The notes under the pieces: model-generated
Databases searched by the model: none
Seen by the model: only the letters and a program-made list of their open reading frames with translations
What the model was told of the DNA's origin: nothing
Program-made: the position numbers and the translations under genes
Shown here: positions 13,375-26,950 of the stretch, in pieces
How positions within the stretch are numbered: the stretch's first letter is position 1
How the letters are laid out: the number at the start of each line of letters is the position of its first letter
Assembly: GCA_965153455.1 (NCBI GenBank)
Contig: OZ234503.1
Coordinates: 3,410,001 to 3,474,000 of the forward strand
Direction of reading: 5' to 3'
Origin: Sphagnum compactum
Taxonomy: Eukaryota; Bryophyta; Sphagnopsida; Sphagnales
Length of the DNA: 64,000 bases

Positions 13375-16058
13375 TCATTTTTTTTCCCATCGAACTACTG
13401 AAGTATGCAAAGTTTCAACGTGCATTAGAGCCACTTCCATCTCCCATTTAGACAACTCAACCTTGAACGTTGTCAATGCATGTCGATATGAAACATAAGA
13501 CATCAACATTTTGACTTTGTCAGATTGGGTTGCATCTTGTTGATCTCGAGCTAAGTTGTTGAAAACATTACTGATAAGGCCGCACACAGATTCATAAATT
13601 TTTTGGAACTATCCCACAAAATTCACATTGCAAGGAAAAACACACAAATAAATCAAAAAATACTTCATAATTCATGATACACATTATGGGTTCATACAAT
13701 AATATATACAATGTAACCTAATTCACTGATACATTGATACATTGATATATACATGTAACATGGTACACTAATACATACATGTAACCTAATACATTAATAT
13801 CAACATTTAACGTAATACATTGATATAATATACTAGTGTATGATATAAATAAAGTTACAGATAAAACATTAGAGTGAAGTTATTCATATCACCCCAATGC
13901 AATACCAATGGCCAACTGTAACCTGAAGGACCATTGTGAATGTATCAATGGCTACAAAGTGTCAAAATGTGTCAACAAATTTGGATGAATTTTGGCTTTT
14001 CCATTCCCAATTGACAAGCCCCATCCCACATTCTACAACATACCATAAGCCAAGTGCAAGATGTGTTTGTGGTTTTATGCATCTTAGCTATTTTTTTCAA
14101 GTTTAGCAACTTTGATTATGGCTTTGTGGAGCACATCTTGTCATTCTTCAACTAGCTTTAACTTCCTTTCATACTTGTCCATAACCTTCTTTGCATTTGA
14201 TGGAATTCCCTTGGGCAAACTCATCTTCTTTTTTGTTGGCAAGGGAGTTTAGTTGGGGCCGATGAAAAAGGCCACAATCTATCCCACCTATTGGCTAAAG
14301 GTAAGCCGTGAAAGGTGTAGGTGTTGATAGCAAAGGAGGAATAACTACATCTTCTACAAATGTGACCAATTTTTTTTGCACTCCAATCACAACTGGAGGT
14401 GGGGAGGTGGAATAGGGTTTGAAGATGCAGGAGAAGGTGGAATAGGAGTTGAAGATGGAGGAGGAGGTGGAATAGGGTTTGAAGATGCAAGAGAAGGTGG
14501 AATAGGAGTTGAAGATGGAGGAGGAGGTGGAATAAGATCAACCAAAGATGGAGGAGGTAGAATAGGATTAGTTGAAGATGTAAGAGGAGGTGGAATAGGC
14601 GTTGAAGATGGAGGAGGAGGTGGAATAAGATCAACCAAAGATGGAGGAGGTAGAATAGGATTAACTAAAGATTTAGGAGGAGACAGAAAAAGAACTAAAG
14701 ATGGAGGAGGTGGAATAGGAGCTGAAGATGGAAGAGGAGGTGGAATAGGGGCTAAAGATGGAGGAGGAAATGCAGATGGAAGAGGAGGTGGGGAAGGAGG
14801 AGGTGAAGATGGAGGGGGAGAAGACATGAAGATGGGATGGTTTGAATGACCCTTCCCTTGGGGACTTGTGAAGATACAAGGGGCACCACATGGGTGTGCT
14901 TCATACCCTTGGGTTTTTCAGTTGAAGCATTAGATTTGGCACCTTAAACAATGCAAAAAGATTGAATTGTTTTTAATTATCAATAAAAGAATGGTTTAAC
15001 AATACATTTTACTTACACATTGATACATAGATTTTAATACATTAATACATTGAAAGTTACATTAATTTGATACATTCATTCGTAGTTTTATGCAATTGAA
15101 ATAACATAATGACTACACAATGAACATTTCGCACCTTTGAAATTTTTTTGGCTTTTGCATGTTTTTTTTCTTTGTAGACTTCACCTTATCGTCATCCAAG
15201 TTTGTCTCTTTTTCAGTTGATGGTTCCTATATTGATACATACAATTTGATGCATAGTTACATATAAATCGATGTGTACCACCTAATGCATAAAAATTGTA
15301 TACATTGATATCCATAGTTTGTTACATTGATACATATGTAATTCATAATTTCTAAAACTATGATAATACGAAATGAGGTTGATTTCACACCTTTGTGGGT
15401 TTTGTGTGTTTTTTTATAACTCTTTGTTTTGTGGTTTGCACCTTAAAGTCTGTCTCCTTTTCACTTGTTGATTCTTGTATTGATACACAAAATTTGATAC
15501 ATTGAAACATTGATACATGTTATAGATACAATGATACTTGATGCATTGATATTTTAATCTGATACATTGATAAATAAGTAGTTTGTTATAGTTGACACAA
15601 TAATAAAACAAAGGGAGATTTCACAACTTTTCTTTGCTTGTTGATCGACCTAATTTTTTTGCTAGGCTTCTATATATGGTTTCAAGCTCCCTTGAATCTT
15701 TTTTTCTTCCCAAGGGTTTTTTCAAGCATTAAAATATTTCTAGCTTCAACCTACACATTTTTTTTTCCTTGGCTAGATTCAAACATAGGATAAGGTTTCA
15801 ATGTAAGCTTGTTACCTTATTCATCCAAGGCCTGATTATAGCCTTGGATAGTTCGATGATGATTGAATCAGATCTTGTTGGAGAACGATGCATGGCAATA
15901 ACAACACTCAAAGATGTTTCTTGTAGCATCACGTAGTTTTTCTTATTGGCATTGCATTCCTGTATCAATTGCTGGATTTTTGTCAAACCTTCATATGTAA
16001 CCTCAATTGCCTTCCCATCAATCTTAATGGAAAGGGTAATTGATGTAGTATTTGACAT
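13375..16058 (-). pseudogene. Exons of an unrecognised transposon-associated gene (coiled coil, proline-rich)
   Basis: Four minus-strand blocks read in order. The first starts at ATG 16058 (MSNTTSITLSIKIDGKAIEV) and ends at a good donor, AAG|gtaaca, at 15816, giving 81 in-phase codons. Short Lys/Glu-rich pieces at about 15480-15390 and 15225-15140 read STEKET twice, like duplicated small exons. A proline-rich block occupies 14827-14387. A helical block starting MSLPKGIPSNAKK (14223 downward) continues near 13600-13375 as ARDQQDATQSDKVKMLMSYV. At least one stop interrupts the helical block (about 14150). I do not recognise the family. The shared strand and order suggest one gene, perhaps the N-terminal part of the Ulp1-type gene further down the same strand; that link is inference. 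Confidence 0.4.
14387..14827 (-). repeat. Proline-rich coding-like repeat array
   Basis: The minus frame encodes about 146 residues dominated by repeats of SSTPIPPPPPSSNPIPP and PPPSLVDLI. At the DNA level, units of about 60 bases are arranged in higher-order blocks of about 120 bases; for example GGAATAGGAGTTGAAGATGG recurs on the plus strand at 14440-14500 and 14500-14560. The plus strand is also open (glycine-rich), as expected of such a repeat. I prefer the minus strand because the flanking exons read that way. It could be an extensin-like linker or a non-coding minisatellite. Confidence 0.5.
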
Positions 16059-19000
16059 CTTTGCAAAACTTGAAAAAAAATCAACAAAAGTTATCAAAAT
16101 CTCTACATTGTCAAATTGTTACATAATGCATTGGTACATTAATATGTATAACATTAATACATTGATACACTATGTATATTGATACATTAATACACTATGT
16201 AACACAACCAAATATTAGACATCTAAACACTAAGGTGATACATTGAAACATGTGAATTTGATAACAACATTATGGAAATAGAAACCAACTTGTGTACAAC
16301 ATAGAAATGGATGTAGATGAAATACTATGTAAACAACAAATGACACTAAAAAAACTTAAAATTATAGTAGTAACACATTGCACAAACCATGCTTTCACAC
16401 ATAAAGATAATTAACATTGATAGATGATGAAAATACAATGAAAGATGTCAGCCAAAGTGATCTTCTATAAAATGTTCCTTTTAATCATAGTGCACCAAAA
16501 AGACTAAACACACACCTCCTCCTTAACAAAAATGCACTTGGGGATAAATTTCAAGGTGTTCTAAATCAATGATCAATTTTACAAAAAAATTCCAGCTTTA
16601 GTGTCCTTTAGCACTCCCTTCAAAACAAAAAATACAACATAAACCTTATTTCAATTGTATGATGATTTCAATGCCAAACCAAAATAAACACAAGAAGAAT
16701 GAACAATGTCATAACAAAGTAACATAATTACTAAAAACCCTCACGATAGCCAACAACCAATGCACAAAACTTCTATTGTTGTATTTGCAATGTGACTATC
16801 CTTGAAAACACCATTCACAAGTTTGAAGAATGTGAGAGGAAATTTGCAAACCTTAAATAATTAAAGATGTCAGTACAATATTGCCACATATTAATTGAAC
16901 CATATGTCCGTAGGCATTCATCATAAAAACCATACACTTGCCAAAGAGTTTTTTCATTAGCAATTGATGCAAAAAATCCCTATTAAACAAGCTACTTAAA
17001 AAAATGATAGTGCTCCCAATACTAGTAATTTGAAATAATCTACCAATAACATTGTTGAACTTGGGCATCAATCTTTGTGGATTACAAAATCCCTCATATG
17101 TTACATGAATTGAAACATTAGAAGCATGCTTGAAACACCATCCATGACACCAGATGGCTAAACACTATAAACCAATATTGTGAAATACCTGAATGATTTG
17201 ACGACTCTGATGATTGCCATGAATAAGTGTTATTCGGTCTGGATATTGCACTTGCATCTTCAACACAAAAGCTAATAATGGCCCAAGCAATTGCCAACAA
17301 GACTAAAAAATATTTGCACAAATTACACGGACATTATGTGTTTAGATCCAACGATTCATCCACAAATCTCAACAACAAGACAATGAAAACCTTTGAAGTA
17401 GGACATGTAATAACATATTGTCACATAATTGTGGAGTAACAGTACCTTCCAAGTATTGTCACACTATTGCACAACCATTGAATGTAATGTAGTTCAATGA
17501 AATGATTAAAAGTAACAAACCTCTGTACATTGGAGAAGAAATTCCATAATGAAACTTTGACAAAAACATTGATAAAAAGAACACAAAAAAATAGTGAGGT
17601 AAAGTGAAAAAGAAATAGGACAACATGATGGGTGATGTCATGTTTACAGTACCTCTTCATTGTTTATCAAGAATAACAATAGGAGCAACAACAACAACAA
17701 GAGCAACAGCTGCATCATAGCTTCTTCCTTTTCTCAGTCCACCCGAAACCCTAAAATGCAGGTTTGGCTCATCAATGCAACAGATTTGGTGTGGTCCCTA
17801 ACCCATCATCAGGAGCTAATATTTTTTACTGATGATGGGTTAGAATTAGGAGCTAATGTTTTCTATTGATGATGGGTCAGATTGGATCCACAAAATACTA
17901 TAATATCCAGTTAAAAATGTCTTCCTAAAAAAATAAACACAAGGTTTCCTTTTTATATATCCATCCATCCCATGCCCTCCTCTTTACACCTCTAACCAAA
18001 CTTGAAATGGCATGAAAGTTGTAAGAAAAAACAAAATAGCTCCAAAAAGCACCAACAAAGTTGCTGCAAAAAAATTACGAATTTTTTTACTATTAGCTCT
18101 AAAAAGTAAGTTTACCAAAGTACAACAAAGAACCTAGCCTATGTGACACATTGGTGCAGCTCACCATTGGTACTTTGAACTACAAGCAATACATTGTAAT
18201 TTTTCCTTGAAAATGTGAAAAGTGTTGTGTGCAAAACCTTGTTGGATTGCATGGGTGATTATGTTTGTGTAAATATGCTTAGATTAGGGTTGTAGTTGGT
18301 TAAGTAAGTTGAAAAAGGGACGAGTAGATAGAGATGGGTTTCCTATTTGCAACAAATAGGAGAAGGGGATTATAATCAAGAAAACAAAAAGGGAGATAAT
18401 GCTTAGAAAAAGAAGTAGGATAGTTGTCTATAGTAAACATGGGGAAAATATAAGAGAGAGGGAGTGGTTAGAAGAAAAAATAGGATAATTGTTTACAACA
18501 AATAAGGGAAAAATATATAACAAAAAAACCAAGGAAGAAAGTTTAGGTAGGCTAACCATGTGCAATAGATAAGGGACAAGGATATAAACAAGAAAACAAA
18601 GAGTAGGGGATTGGAAGTTGGGTAATAAGTTGTGATTCCCCCCTTTGATAATCTCCAAGGGGGTAAGGGGTAATGATCAAGGTTAAAGTGTTAATGATGC
18701 GCTAATTTTGCGCTACACACCAAATATAAATGCCTATGTTGTGATAAATTATAAGGGAGCAAAGTGAAGCTAAATTAACACTTATTGGTTACACTTTGCT
18801 TAAGGGTAAAGACAATTGCTAATTGAAAGACATTGCCAATTGAAAATACTATCATTAAATAAACATAACATTGTAAAGTATGAGTATAGTTGGGGCCACA
18901 AGTAATTGGGAACTTGTATGCATTAGGACCCTAAGGAAATGTGTAATTTGGGACTTCAAACTTATGAAATTTAAATTGGAGTTGGGAGTCAAACAATAGT

Positions 19001-20765
19001 TATGAGCATGTGAGGCCCAAGAAACGAGCATAACTAATGGGTTTGAGAAATGCTTGCAACTAGAGTTTCACATCATACAAATATTGTGCAATTGTTTGAA
19101 GACAACATGTGTGCTACAAAATTAATCATTTGCATTCATGCCACCCAATAGACAATTGTGGAGTTAGGTTCTTGTTGTAGTTATAAACACCTTGTTGATG
19201 AACATATTATTTCAATTTATAACGAATTATATTAACTAGTAGTGAAATATGATGTTTACATAATGACCCTATAATGAAACAATTTTAACCAAGGTGAAAT
19301 CATTAAGGTAGGGTGAACCTATTTCATTTTTAATGTCCTATAGTGATGAAATAAATACATGTAACACAACCATTAAAGTTGGGGAGCAACAAGGTTCCCT
19401 CATGTAGAGTTTCCTGGAAGAAACATAGTTCCCCTTTGGGAAGGGAGGGTTTAGGTAGTAACAATGAATAGATAAAATTCCCTAAGAGAATTATGTTAAG
19501 GGAATGGTTAGTTTTGTGGGGGAGGATGGTTGTTTGGGGGAGGAGACATTTCTATTAGGAAGTGGGTTGCCTTGAGATGAAATGGTTTTTGGGGAGGAAG
19601 GTTGTTTTGAAAAGAGGACAATGTTTTCAAGAAAAGATGTTTTGGAAAGAATTTGATGTTATTCCGCCTAAATGTGTTTTCATTAGGAACATTGTTTTTC
19701 TTTGGGGAAAGGTACATTGTGTTTCCTCAGGGAGGTATGGGGACAAGTAAGATGTCAAGAATGGGTTTAGAGTCAAAGCAATATGGGGAGGAATGGGCAA
19801 GCAAAAAAAAAAGAATTAAGGGAGGTATGTGCAAATTTGGAATTTTGCCAGACAGGCCATGGGAAGCATTTATGGGTGGGTTTTATTGATGAGGGGTGGG
19901 GGGTTTCATTTGGGTTTAGTGAAACAATAAGGGGGTGTAGTCATAATCAAACAAGCCAAAAAAATGTTGGGCAACCACCAAAACTCTATAAAACTGTAAT
20001 TTTGTTAGATATATTTTGTGATGTCACTTTAATGCCATGTTAACCATGGAATGTTGTGCTAAATGATTAATATGAATGTTGAAGAATTCAAAATAAAAAT
20101 TCAAAAAAAATATTTTGGGTTTTGGTTTTAATAAAAGACTTTTGAACTAAATAATAGTTGCATCAAAAGCATTCAATTTTGTAAATTACTAAGCTAAAAA
20201 CTTTCTTTATAAAGGAATTTTGATGAGAAAAAAATTGAGATGATGTTAATTGATTATCCACACTCAAAAAAATTCACAATTTGAAAGTTGTGGAATTTGA
20301 AAATTTTAAAAATTAAAAATTTATTCAAAAGTTTTTTACCACATGTAAATGGGGTGTAATGTACATGACATCTAAGAAAAAGTTGTATTTTATGAAACAA
20401 TAAAATAAATCAATTAAATAATTAACATATTTTCATACAATTTGAAATTAAAATAAAATTTCAAAACGAAACGCAAAATTTGATAGAATTTGTACACTTA
20501 AAAAAAAAATCTTAGTTATTTATGAAAAGTTAATATAAAAAATGTGATGTATTAAAAAAATTATATGTTTTTAAAATAATATATTGCAAAAGATTTCCTC
20601 CCAAAAGTCCTTTATATGAGAAAGAGAAAATGACCACAAAAAGGAATACAATCCTTGAGTCCTTCAGCACCGTTGGTTCATTTGATTGTGATCACACATA
20701 GGGGCATGATTAACCAAGACCTTGACATTCTAGGTTGGGTCATCAAAGTTCAATACCTTGATGGT

Positions 20766-20957
20766 CTTTATAGATAAATCTTTAATGATCAAATAAAAAT
20801 AACTAGGCATGAAAAAACAGAAGATAGAAGGTTGTCAAACAGGGGATGAAACATGGCATGACTTTATGGATAAATCTTTAATGAACAAAAATCAATAACT
20901 AGGCATGAAAAAACAGAAAATAGAAGGTTGTCAAACAGGGGATGAAACATGGCATGA
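20766..20957. repeat. 96-base tandem duplication
   Basis: Two nearly identical copies lie side by side. The phrase AACTAGGCATGAAAAAACAG begins at 20801 and again at 20897, and both copies end with AGGGGATGAAACATGGCATG. The few differences show that the duplication is recent relative to its surroundings. No coding function is seen. Confidence 0.8.
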
Positions 20958-22288
20958 CTTTAATGATATCATATATCATATTCCCAGATGTCTTGCTTTC
21001 TTCTTCTTGAGAATTTGATTGGCTCACCCATCTATAACTATAGGTGAGAAGAAGGGAAGAACTTTGGGAAAAGGATATGGGATAAAAGTTATTGGGAACA
21101 TTATGGAGAACTTGAGGGAACACTATTGAGAACATGATGGGAACACAATAATAATAAAAAAATTCAACCTCACAACTAATATGAGGTTTGTCACACTGGG
21201 AATGAGCTCTCCCAAGAGCCAAATACAAAAGACCTAATAGTCTACAGCTATGGTACCCATGGGAAGAATGCAACGTGACACACTCGCAATCATGGATACA
21301 TGTTTCGAAATACAGGGTACAATATTAAAACAAATTTTTTGTTGAGAACTGGAAAATTCATTCATGTGCACTTTGAAGTATAAGGTAGAAGAAATATGTT
21401 TGGAGTGGAAAATTTAATTGTAATGAAAAATTATACAATTGACAAATTGTAAATGCTAACATGTGAAGAAGCTCTTGTTACACCCATCCATCACCAAGCA
21501 ATATATTTTATTCATTCGTGCGTGCGACTGGAGTAAAACCTACAATAATCGTGCAAAAGGATATAAGCCCCTACATATATCGATCAAACAGGTTCCCAAT
21601 CGTAAAAGCACTGCCTGGATTTTTTCCTTTGTATTTTCAGCTCCCTTACCTGCCAGCCTGTCACTATTTCTAAAAAGTGAAAAAATCCCAGCTCTGCTTT
21701 ACACAGGAAAAGGACCTGACCTGAGTAGTACAGGCCCTTCTGTTATTTGAGATCCGTGGGGCCCGATGGCTTATCAAACATCTTATCTTGAACATCATAG
21801 CCAAAAATAAATAAATCAAAGCAGCCCATCACCCATTTATGGGTGATGCCCAAACACATTTGGGCCTCCAAGGGCCCAAATGTGTCTGGCCAGCAACAAG
21901 ATGTGTTTCAACTTCAGAAAACACATTATTTTTATTTTTACCTTTTCTGGCTGGAGTTAGAAATTTTGTTAGTGTGAGAAATAATTCAGGTATCAATCAA
22001 TTTTTTTAATAATAAATTTTGGGGGTAGGGAAGGAAGGGGTTGGCATTAGGAATGTAATTGTTACTTTGAAACATGGCTCAAGTATGTAATTTTATTCCT
22101 ATTATTTTGGTTTTGGAGTTGATATAAGTTGTTAGTTTTTATTGGTTGTAGAGTCTTACAAAAAATTTAAAATTCAATTTTTGGCTATATGTAGGTAGTT
22201 AAAACTGGATTTGGTTTCAAATTGGATCTGCATAGGATTTTTTGGGGGAAGAATTAGGAACCAAGAGTATTGAAATTAATGTGAAGAA

Positions 22289-22311
22289 GGGGGGGGGGGG
22301 GGGGGGGGGGG
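22289..22311. repeat. Run of 23 guanines
   Basis: An uninterrupted G run lies in otherwise AT-rich DNA. Such runs are unstable, can form G-quadruplex structures and are prone to length errors in sequencing. Confidence 0.85.
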
Positions 22312-25300
22312 TTTTGCAACTAGATTGGAGGTTCTAGAAAACAAAACAAAAATCTCTGAACCATAATTTGAGGTTATTTCAAATTAAATGAAAGGTTAAA
22401 ATTGAGACTAGAGGTTCCCTTTAAAAGTATGAATTGAACAACATAAGTCAAAACCACAAAAAATCCAATAATGTTTTTGACAACATGGATGCCATGTGAC
22501 AATGTAAAATGATGGCAATGTATTCGAATTGATAAGCTTGCATTTAGGCCTTTCAAGTTTAACTCAACTTTTAAACATATACATTGTGAAGGTAAATGTC
22601 AATAATTTGCTCATTGAGTTTAAGTTGATTTCCTTATTTCAACCCTTACACCATATTTGAAAACAAATCTAATCACCCTTCCAAATGGAGTTAGCAATGC
22701 ATTTTTGACTCCCATTAGACCTTGTAGCATGATCCTAATGGGTAGTCATAAATCAATTTATAGTAAAAAAACCAACAAACATATCATCATCCTCTTGTGT
22801 AATGTCAAGGTAGGCTTTTGTAAATATAAATTATTTAAAAAAAAAACCTCATTCTTGATGTGCTCTCAAAGACTCGTCACAAGATACTCAAGTAAACTTT
22901 TCAATACAATACATCGTAGAAAATATTGAAAACCTTGTGCATGCTGCTTATTCCATGCATTAGAACATGAGGGGTGTGCAAGAACTTAGAAATGTGATTA
23001 AAATGAATTCTTCAACTTGAATTCACAATCTCATCAAAATTATATAAACCAAGGTAAGAGGGTGATGAGTTCAAATTGGTGCATGGTGAAGCCATAGGTT
23101 AACATGGATTCACAAAACTCACTATGACTTTGAATTTGGGAGAAATCACCATTATCTACCTTATAGGTTATTTTGCAATAGGGTTACATCAAAAAGATCA
23201 TTTTACTTAAGACTTTCAAATGGAAGTCTTAAAATTCAGACACTATTTTTTTCAAATTTCTAGAATATCATAATTTTTTCAAATGATATCCAAATTTGAC
23301 AATATAAGGGTCTATTTTTTAACCATTAGCAAAAGCTTTCAAACTGTATATCAACCTCCTCAATCGTACTTGAGTTGACCTTTCAAAACTTATTTAAATA
23401 TTAAAGAGTCACATTGGTAGTGTGATTTTAGATTAGTCAAATGTCCATAACTTAGATCATTGATTTGGGAATGAAACCCCATTTTATTGTAGATTTCTTA
23501 ATGACATTGCAATGATTTAAAGAAAGTTCAATTTGGATAAGGTTTGGTTCAAGTTCAAGTTAGGAGGTTTGAAAAGGTCTGCTTTTAACTCTCACAAACT
23601 TGCACTTCATCTTTGTGTCCTGATCTTGAAAAGAAACTTGTATTTTCATCCATCTCAAATCTAAAAAAAGACATTTTGTTATCCATCCCAAGTTAGGGTC
23701 AGGACAATTCCTTATGCAATTATCACAATTTCCAATCCACATTAATCAAGTTTAAATTAGAAAATGTTTAGTGAAAAGTGGAGCAAAAATTGAAAAAATG
23801 AAGCTAAATGAAAAAGTGAAAGTTCAAATGTTTTAATATTTAAACTTGTTGGGACAAAACATGGAAGGGTGGGGGTCATTTTTGGGTTTCATCAAAACAA
23901 TATTCAACCCATAAAAGTGTATTTATTTGGGTTTTGCCTCTTAAACCCTTTAGGTCGATTATAAATAAACTACCTTTGGACTTTCGGTGATAATCAACCA
24001 CATTTTTGACAAATTATACACAAACATTGGTCCAAATTAATATTGGTAGGTTAAGGTGTTAAATAATATAAGGTCTAAATTTTTAGTCTTATTTAAATCA
24101 AAGGTTCAATATTTTGCTAAAATTAAATTTGGATCCATATAATGAAATTAGCCTCTTGTTGAAACTAAACATGCATAAGGTTACTATCCCCTTTTAAACA
24201 AGTACAAGGTTTTTATCTATATAAATGCAAGTTTTTAAAATGGGCAATTATAGAAGGGTGAAAATGTGGTCCCTGAGCATTATCATCTTCATGAAGGCAA
24301 TGTTGGGGATGTAAGTTAAAATTATTAATATTTACAAGAGGAATACTACCACTCACTTATTCTACCACAACTATTCAAGTAGTAATAGGGAAATCTCCAC
24401 TTAACAAGTAAAAGTGCTAATTAGTAATTTATTCTACTACTACTTCATAGATAGTAAGCAAGTAACATTCCATGTATAAAGAAATGAAATAGAAAGGGGT
24501 TTGTCCTATGAAGGTAGTCCTACCGCCTACACATAACATTATTCCAACTAGTGAAACCTATAGCGAAGGAGTCTAACACAAAAACAAATAAGAAGGGACT
24601 AGAAGGTAATCTAGTCTAATGGGTCTATCTGCTTTTAACACTTGATGTCTCCCATCTACAATGCATGTAGACCTTCTATGGCTACTGCCTACTAACTGCA
24701 ACGCTTGTAGACCTGTTGTAGTTGCTACCTACCATCTATAAATGTTTTCCATTCCTTATAGACTTCAACTTTCAAAGCTATTGTCCTATGGTAAAAAGGT
24801 ATTTCCTACTTTAAAAGTTAAACATAAAGTAGGTATCATATTACTTTTATAGAGGAAGTGCACAACTAATATATGAACACAACAAAATTCTATAAAGTTC
24901 TAATATGAACTACTCTCCCTAGCTCTCTATCATATTTGAAGTAAAATGAATACCAACAAGACACATTATAATACATCAACCATTTTCCATTACAAGAATC
25001 AAAGTACAACTTGCTTCCATACTTTCCTCCTTTGTTTCTAATCTCAAACACACATTTTTTTTCAAGAGAAAGATCTCATAGAAAACTCCAATCTAGAATA
25101 CAATGCAATGATTCACAATCTTCCTTTCATCCTTTTAATCTCCCTTCCTCCCAAGATCACACAAAGCCCATATCCTCCTTATGAAAAAAGGTCTTTATCT
25201 TAATCCTTCCTATAAGTCCATTATGTGATTGGTGGATTACCACCAACCATTCAACTAACTAACCCCATTAGCTTCATCCTTTAATAAAAGATGGTAAGCC

Positions 25301-26055
25301 TACCATTAGTAACCATCTAGTTACGAGGATGCCCCATAGTATGAATTAGTTTAGGAAATTTTACCCTGAACGACTTACCAAGCCTTGCTTTTAAAGCAAG
25401 TTATTAGTTTTAATTGTTTGTACATAGCATTTAGTACACAATTTCTTAATCTTGACCACAATGTAGTGCTTGCAAAAAAAATAAAAAATACTAGTAATTT
25501 AAACTTTAGTTAAGTGCAATGTAAATGAAATCAAACTTGATCTTAGTTTAAATTGGGCTTTAGACTTTTTGGGAAAGGAATTAGTATTCACAAAGGCATC
25601 AATGGATGGAACTTGTTACAACTTAATTGTGGATTTGAAGCTCAACTATTGACATTTGCTTCCCTTCAATTAGGATAAAAGTAAAAACACTTAAAGCTAG
25701 CCATTTTGATTGGCTATGGGATAGGAGCCCAATGGAAAAAAAATGTTTCCTATTCACATTGCTGTTGTGAGGATATTTAATTTGCAAGGCTAAAACCAAA
25801 GGTTTAAGTCCATGTTCTTGTGACCTTTATCCAAGTTGACACCCTTTTGTTAGAAGAGGCACAAGAACCCGACCAGGGAACTAGTCTTTTACTAAATGTA
25901 AAAAATTGAAACCAAAACGATGAGAAAACATTTTAAAAAAATAGGGTCAAGATCTTTAGGTAAGAAAGTTGATTTTTTTGGAAACGTTTGTTGATAAATA
26001 GGTTGAGTTTTATAGTTAACTAATAATTTTAATTAGTTGTTGAAGTTCGTATTTA

Positions 26056-26086
<31 letters not shown>

Positions 26087-26270
26087 GTTGTAAAACTTTG
26101 GACCATGCAATCTTTATAATTGAGAAGTGTATAGTGTGCATATGGAACTAGACTCGATTTTTGAATCGAGTTTTTGAATTTGAAAAAATGTTTCTTTTTT
26201 GATATATATATATAAAAAGAATGAACTTGGTGCCAAGAAATTTCATATTTATGACAGAATTTTTGCTTAT

Positions 26271-26272
<2 letters not shown>

Positions 26273-26313
<41 letters not shown>
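26273..26313. repeat. TA dinucleotide microsatellite
   Basis: A perfect TA run of about 40 bases. A second, shorter run lies at 26053-26079. Open frames across it encode only Tyr-Ile repeats and are not genes. Confidence 0.85.
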
Positions 26314-26315
<2 letters not shown>

Positions 26316-26764
26316 GATGTGTGTATACCTACCCTATTTAAGTGAATTATTATATCCAGAATTGGAATGGAATGGTATCATTGTGGTTCAATTCTTGGAC
26401 AAACTAACTAGATTGGAAGCTTTTGTGTTTGGTAAAGTGTTAAAGAATAATTCATTCTCTACAAAAAGAAATGTTTTTCCAATTGCTCACATTTTAATAA
26501 AAAAATTTAAAATCACACTTTGCACTATTTTACAAAGAATTCTCGCACCCATGTAGTAGCTAGCCTCAACAAAAATTCATCATCCATCCATGGCAAGTTT
26601 TGTGTTCATTTTTCATTCCTTTTTAATTGGAATTCATTCAATCCTTTTCAAGGCTATCTCAAGTTTACTTCAACACAAGCCAAAATATATCATCTTTCAA
26701 AAATCCTCATATAAAAAATAGACCTATTATTATATTATTATTGCCTACGGGCCTATAAAATAGA

Positions 26765-26950
26765 CCTCGTTTTGTTTCATTCGACGACGACGTTGGATGC
26801 AAAAGATTGAATAGGCCTAAGAACCACCCACAATCCTCGTTTTGTTTCATTCGATGACGACGTTGGATGCAAAAGATTGAATAGGCCAAAGAACCACCCA
26901 CAATCCTCGTTTCGTTTGATGATGTTGGATGTAATTTGTCAAACTCAATT
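26765..26950. repeat. 70-base tandem repeat, about 2.7 copies
   Basis: Copies start at 26765, 26835 and 26905 with CCTCGTTTTGTTTCATTCGA. The first two are almost identical over 70 bases; the third is shortened and diverged (CCTCGTTTCGTTTGATG). The minus frame is open through it, but the repeat offers no protein signature. Confidence 0.8.

Larger units (their letters stand above)
2000..16300. mobile_element. Decayed transposon neighbourhood (MULE-like, with Ulp1-type peptidase)
   Basis: This interval combines a plus-strand MULE transposase relic, a minus-strand Ulp1-like peptidase relic facing it, and minus-strand exons of an unknown coiled-coil/proline-rich gene. Throughout, introns and spacers are filled with a short degenerate motif (TACATTA, GATACATT, AATACATTGA) that thins out sharply before about 1.9 kb and after about 16.25 kb. 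From family knowledge, plant Mutator-like elements that carry Ulp1-type proteases are described (Kaonashi and CUMULE types, from memory), so one composite element is plausible. I did not find terminal inverted repeats or a target-site duplication, so the borders are only the limits of the shared sequence texture. Several nested or adjacent elements are an equally fair reading. Confidence 0.45.
16300..26760. other. Long gene-poor AT-rich interval
   Basis: No gene, RNA gene or intact transposon is recognised over this 10 kb. It holds a 96-base tandem duplication (20766-20957), a run of 23 G (22289-22311), two TA dinucleotide runs (26053-26079 and 26273-26313), and many AT-rich pieces with short open frames that resemble no family. 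Cultivated-looking frames such as those near 17.2, 19.6 and 22.7 kb lack splice support or motifs. It probably consists of transposon remnants too old to name by eye. Confidence 0.45.

Noticed and set aside
14376-14849. Plus-strand glycine-rich frame of 157 codons
   Set aside because: It is the mirror of the proline-rich array; the flanking coding-like blocks all read on the minus strand.
26221-26556. Plus-strand frame of 111 codons across the TA microsatellite
   Set aside because: A Tyr-Ile repeat from TA dinucleotides joined to AT-rich sequence; no motif.
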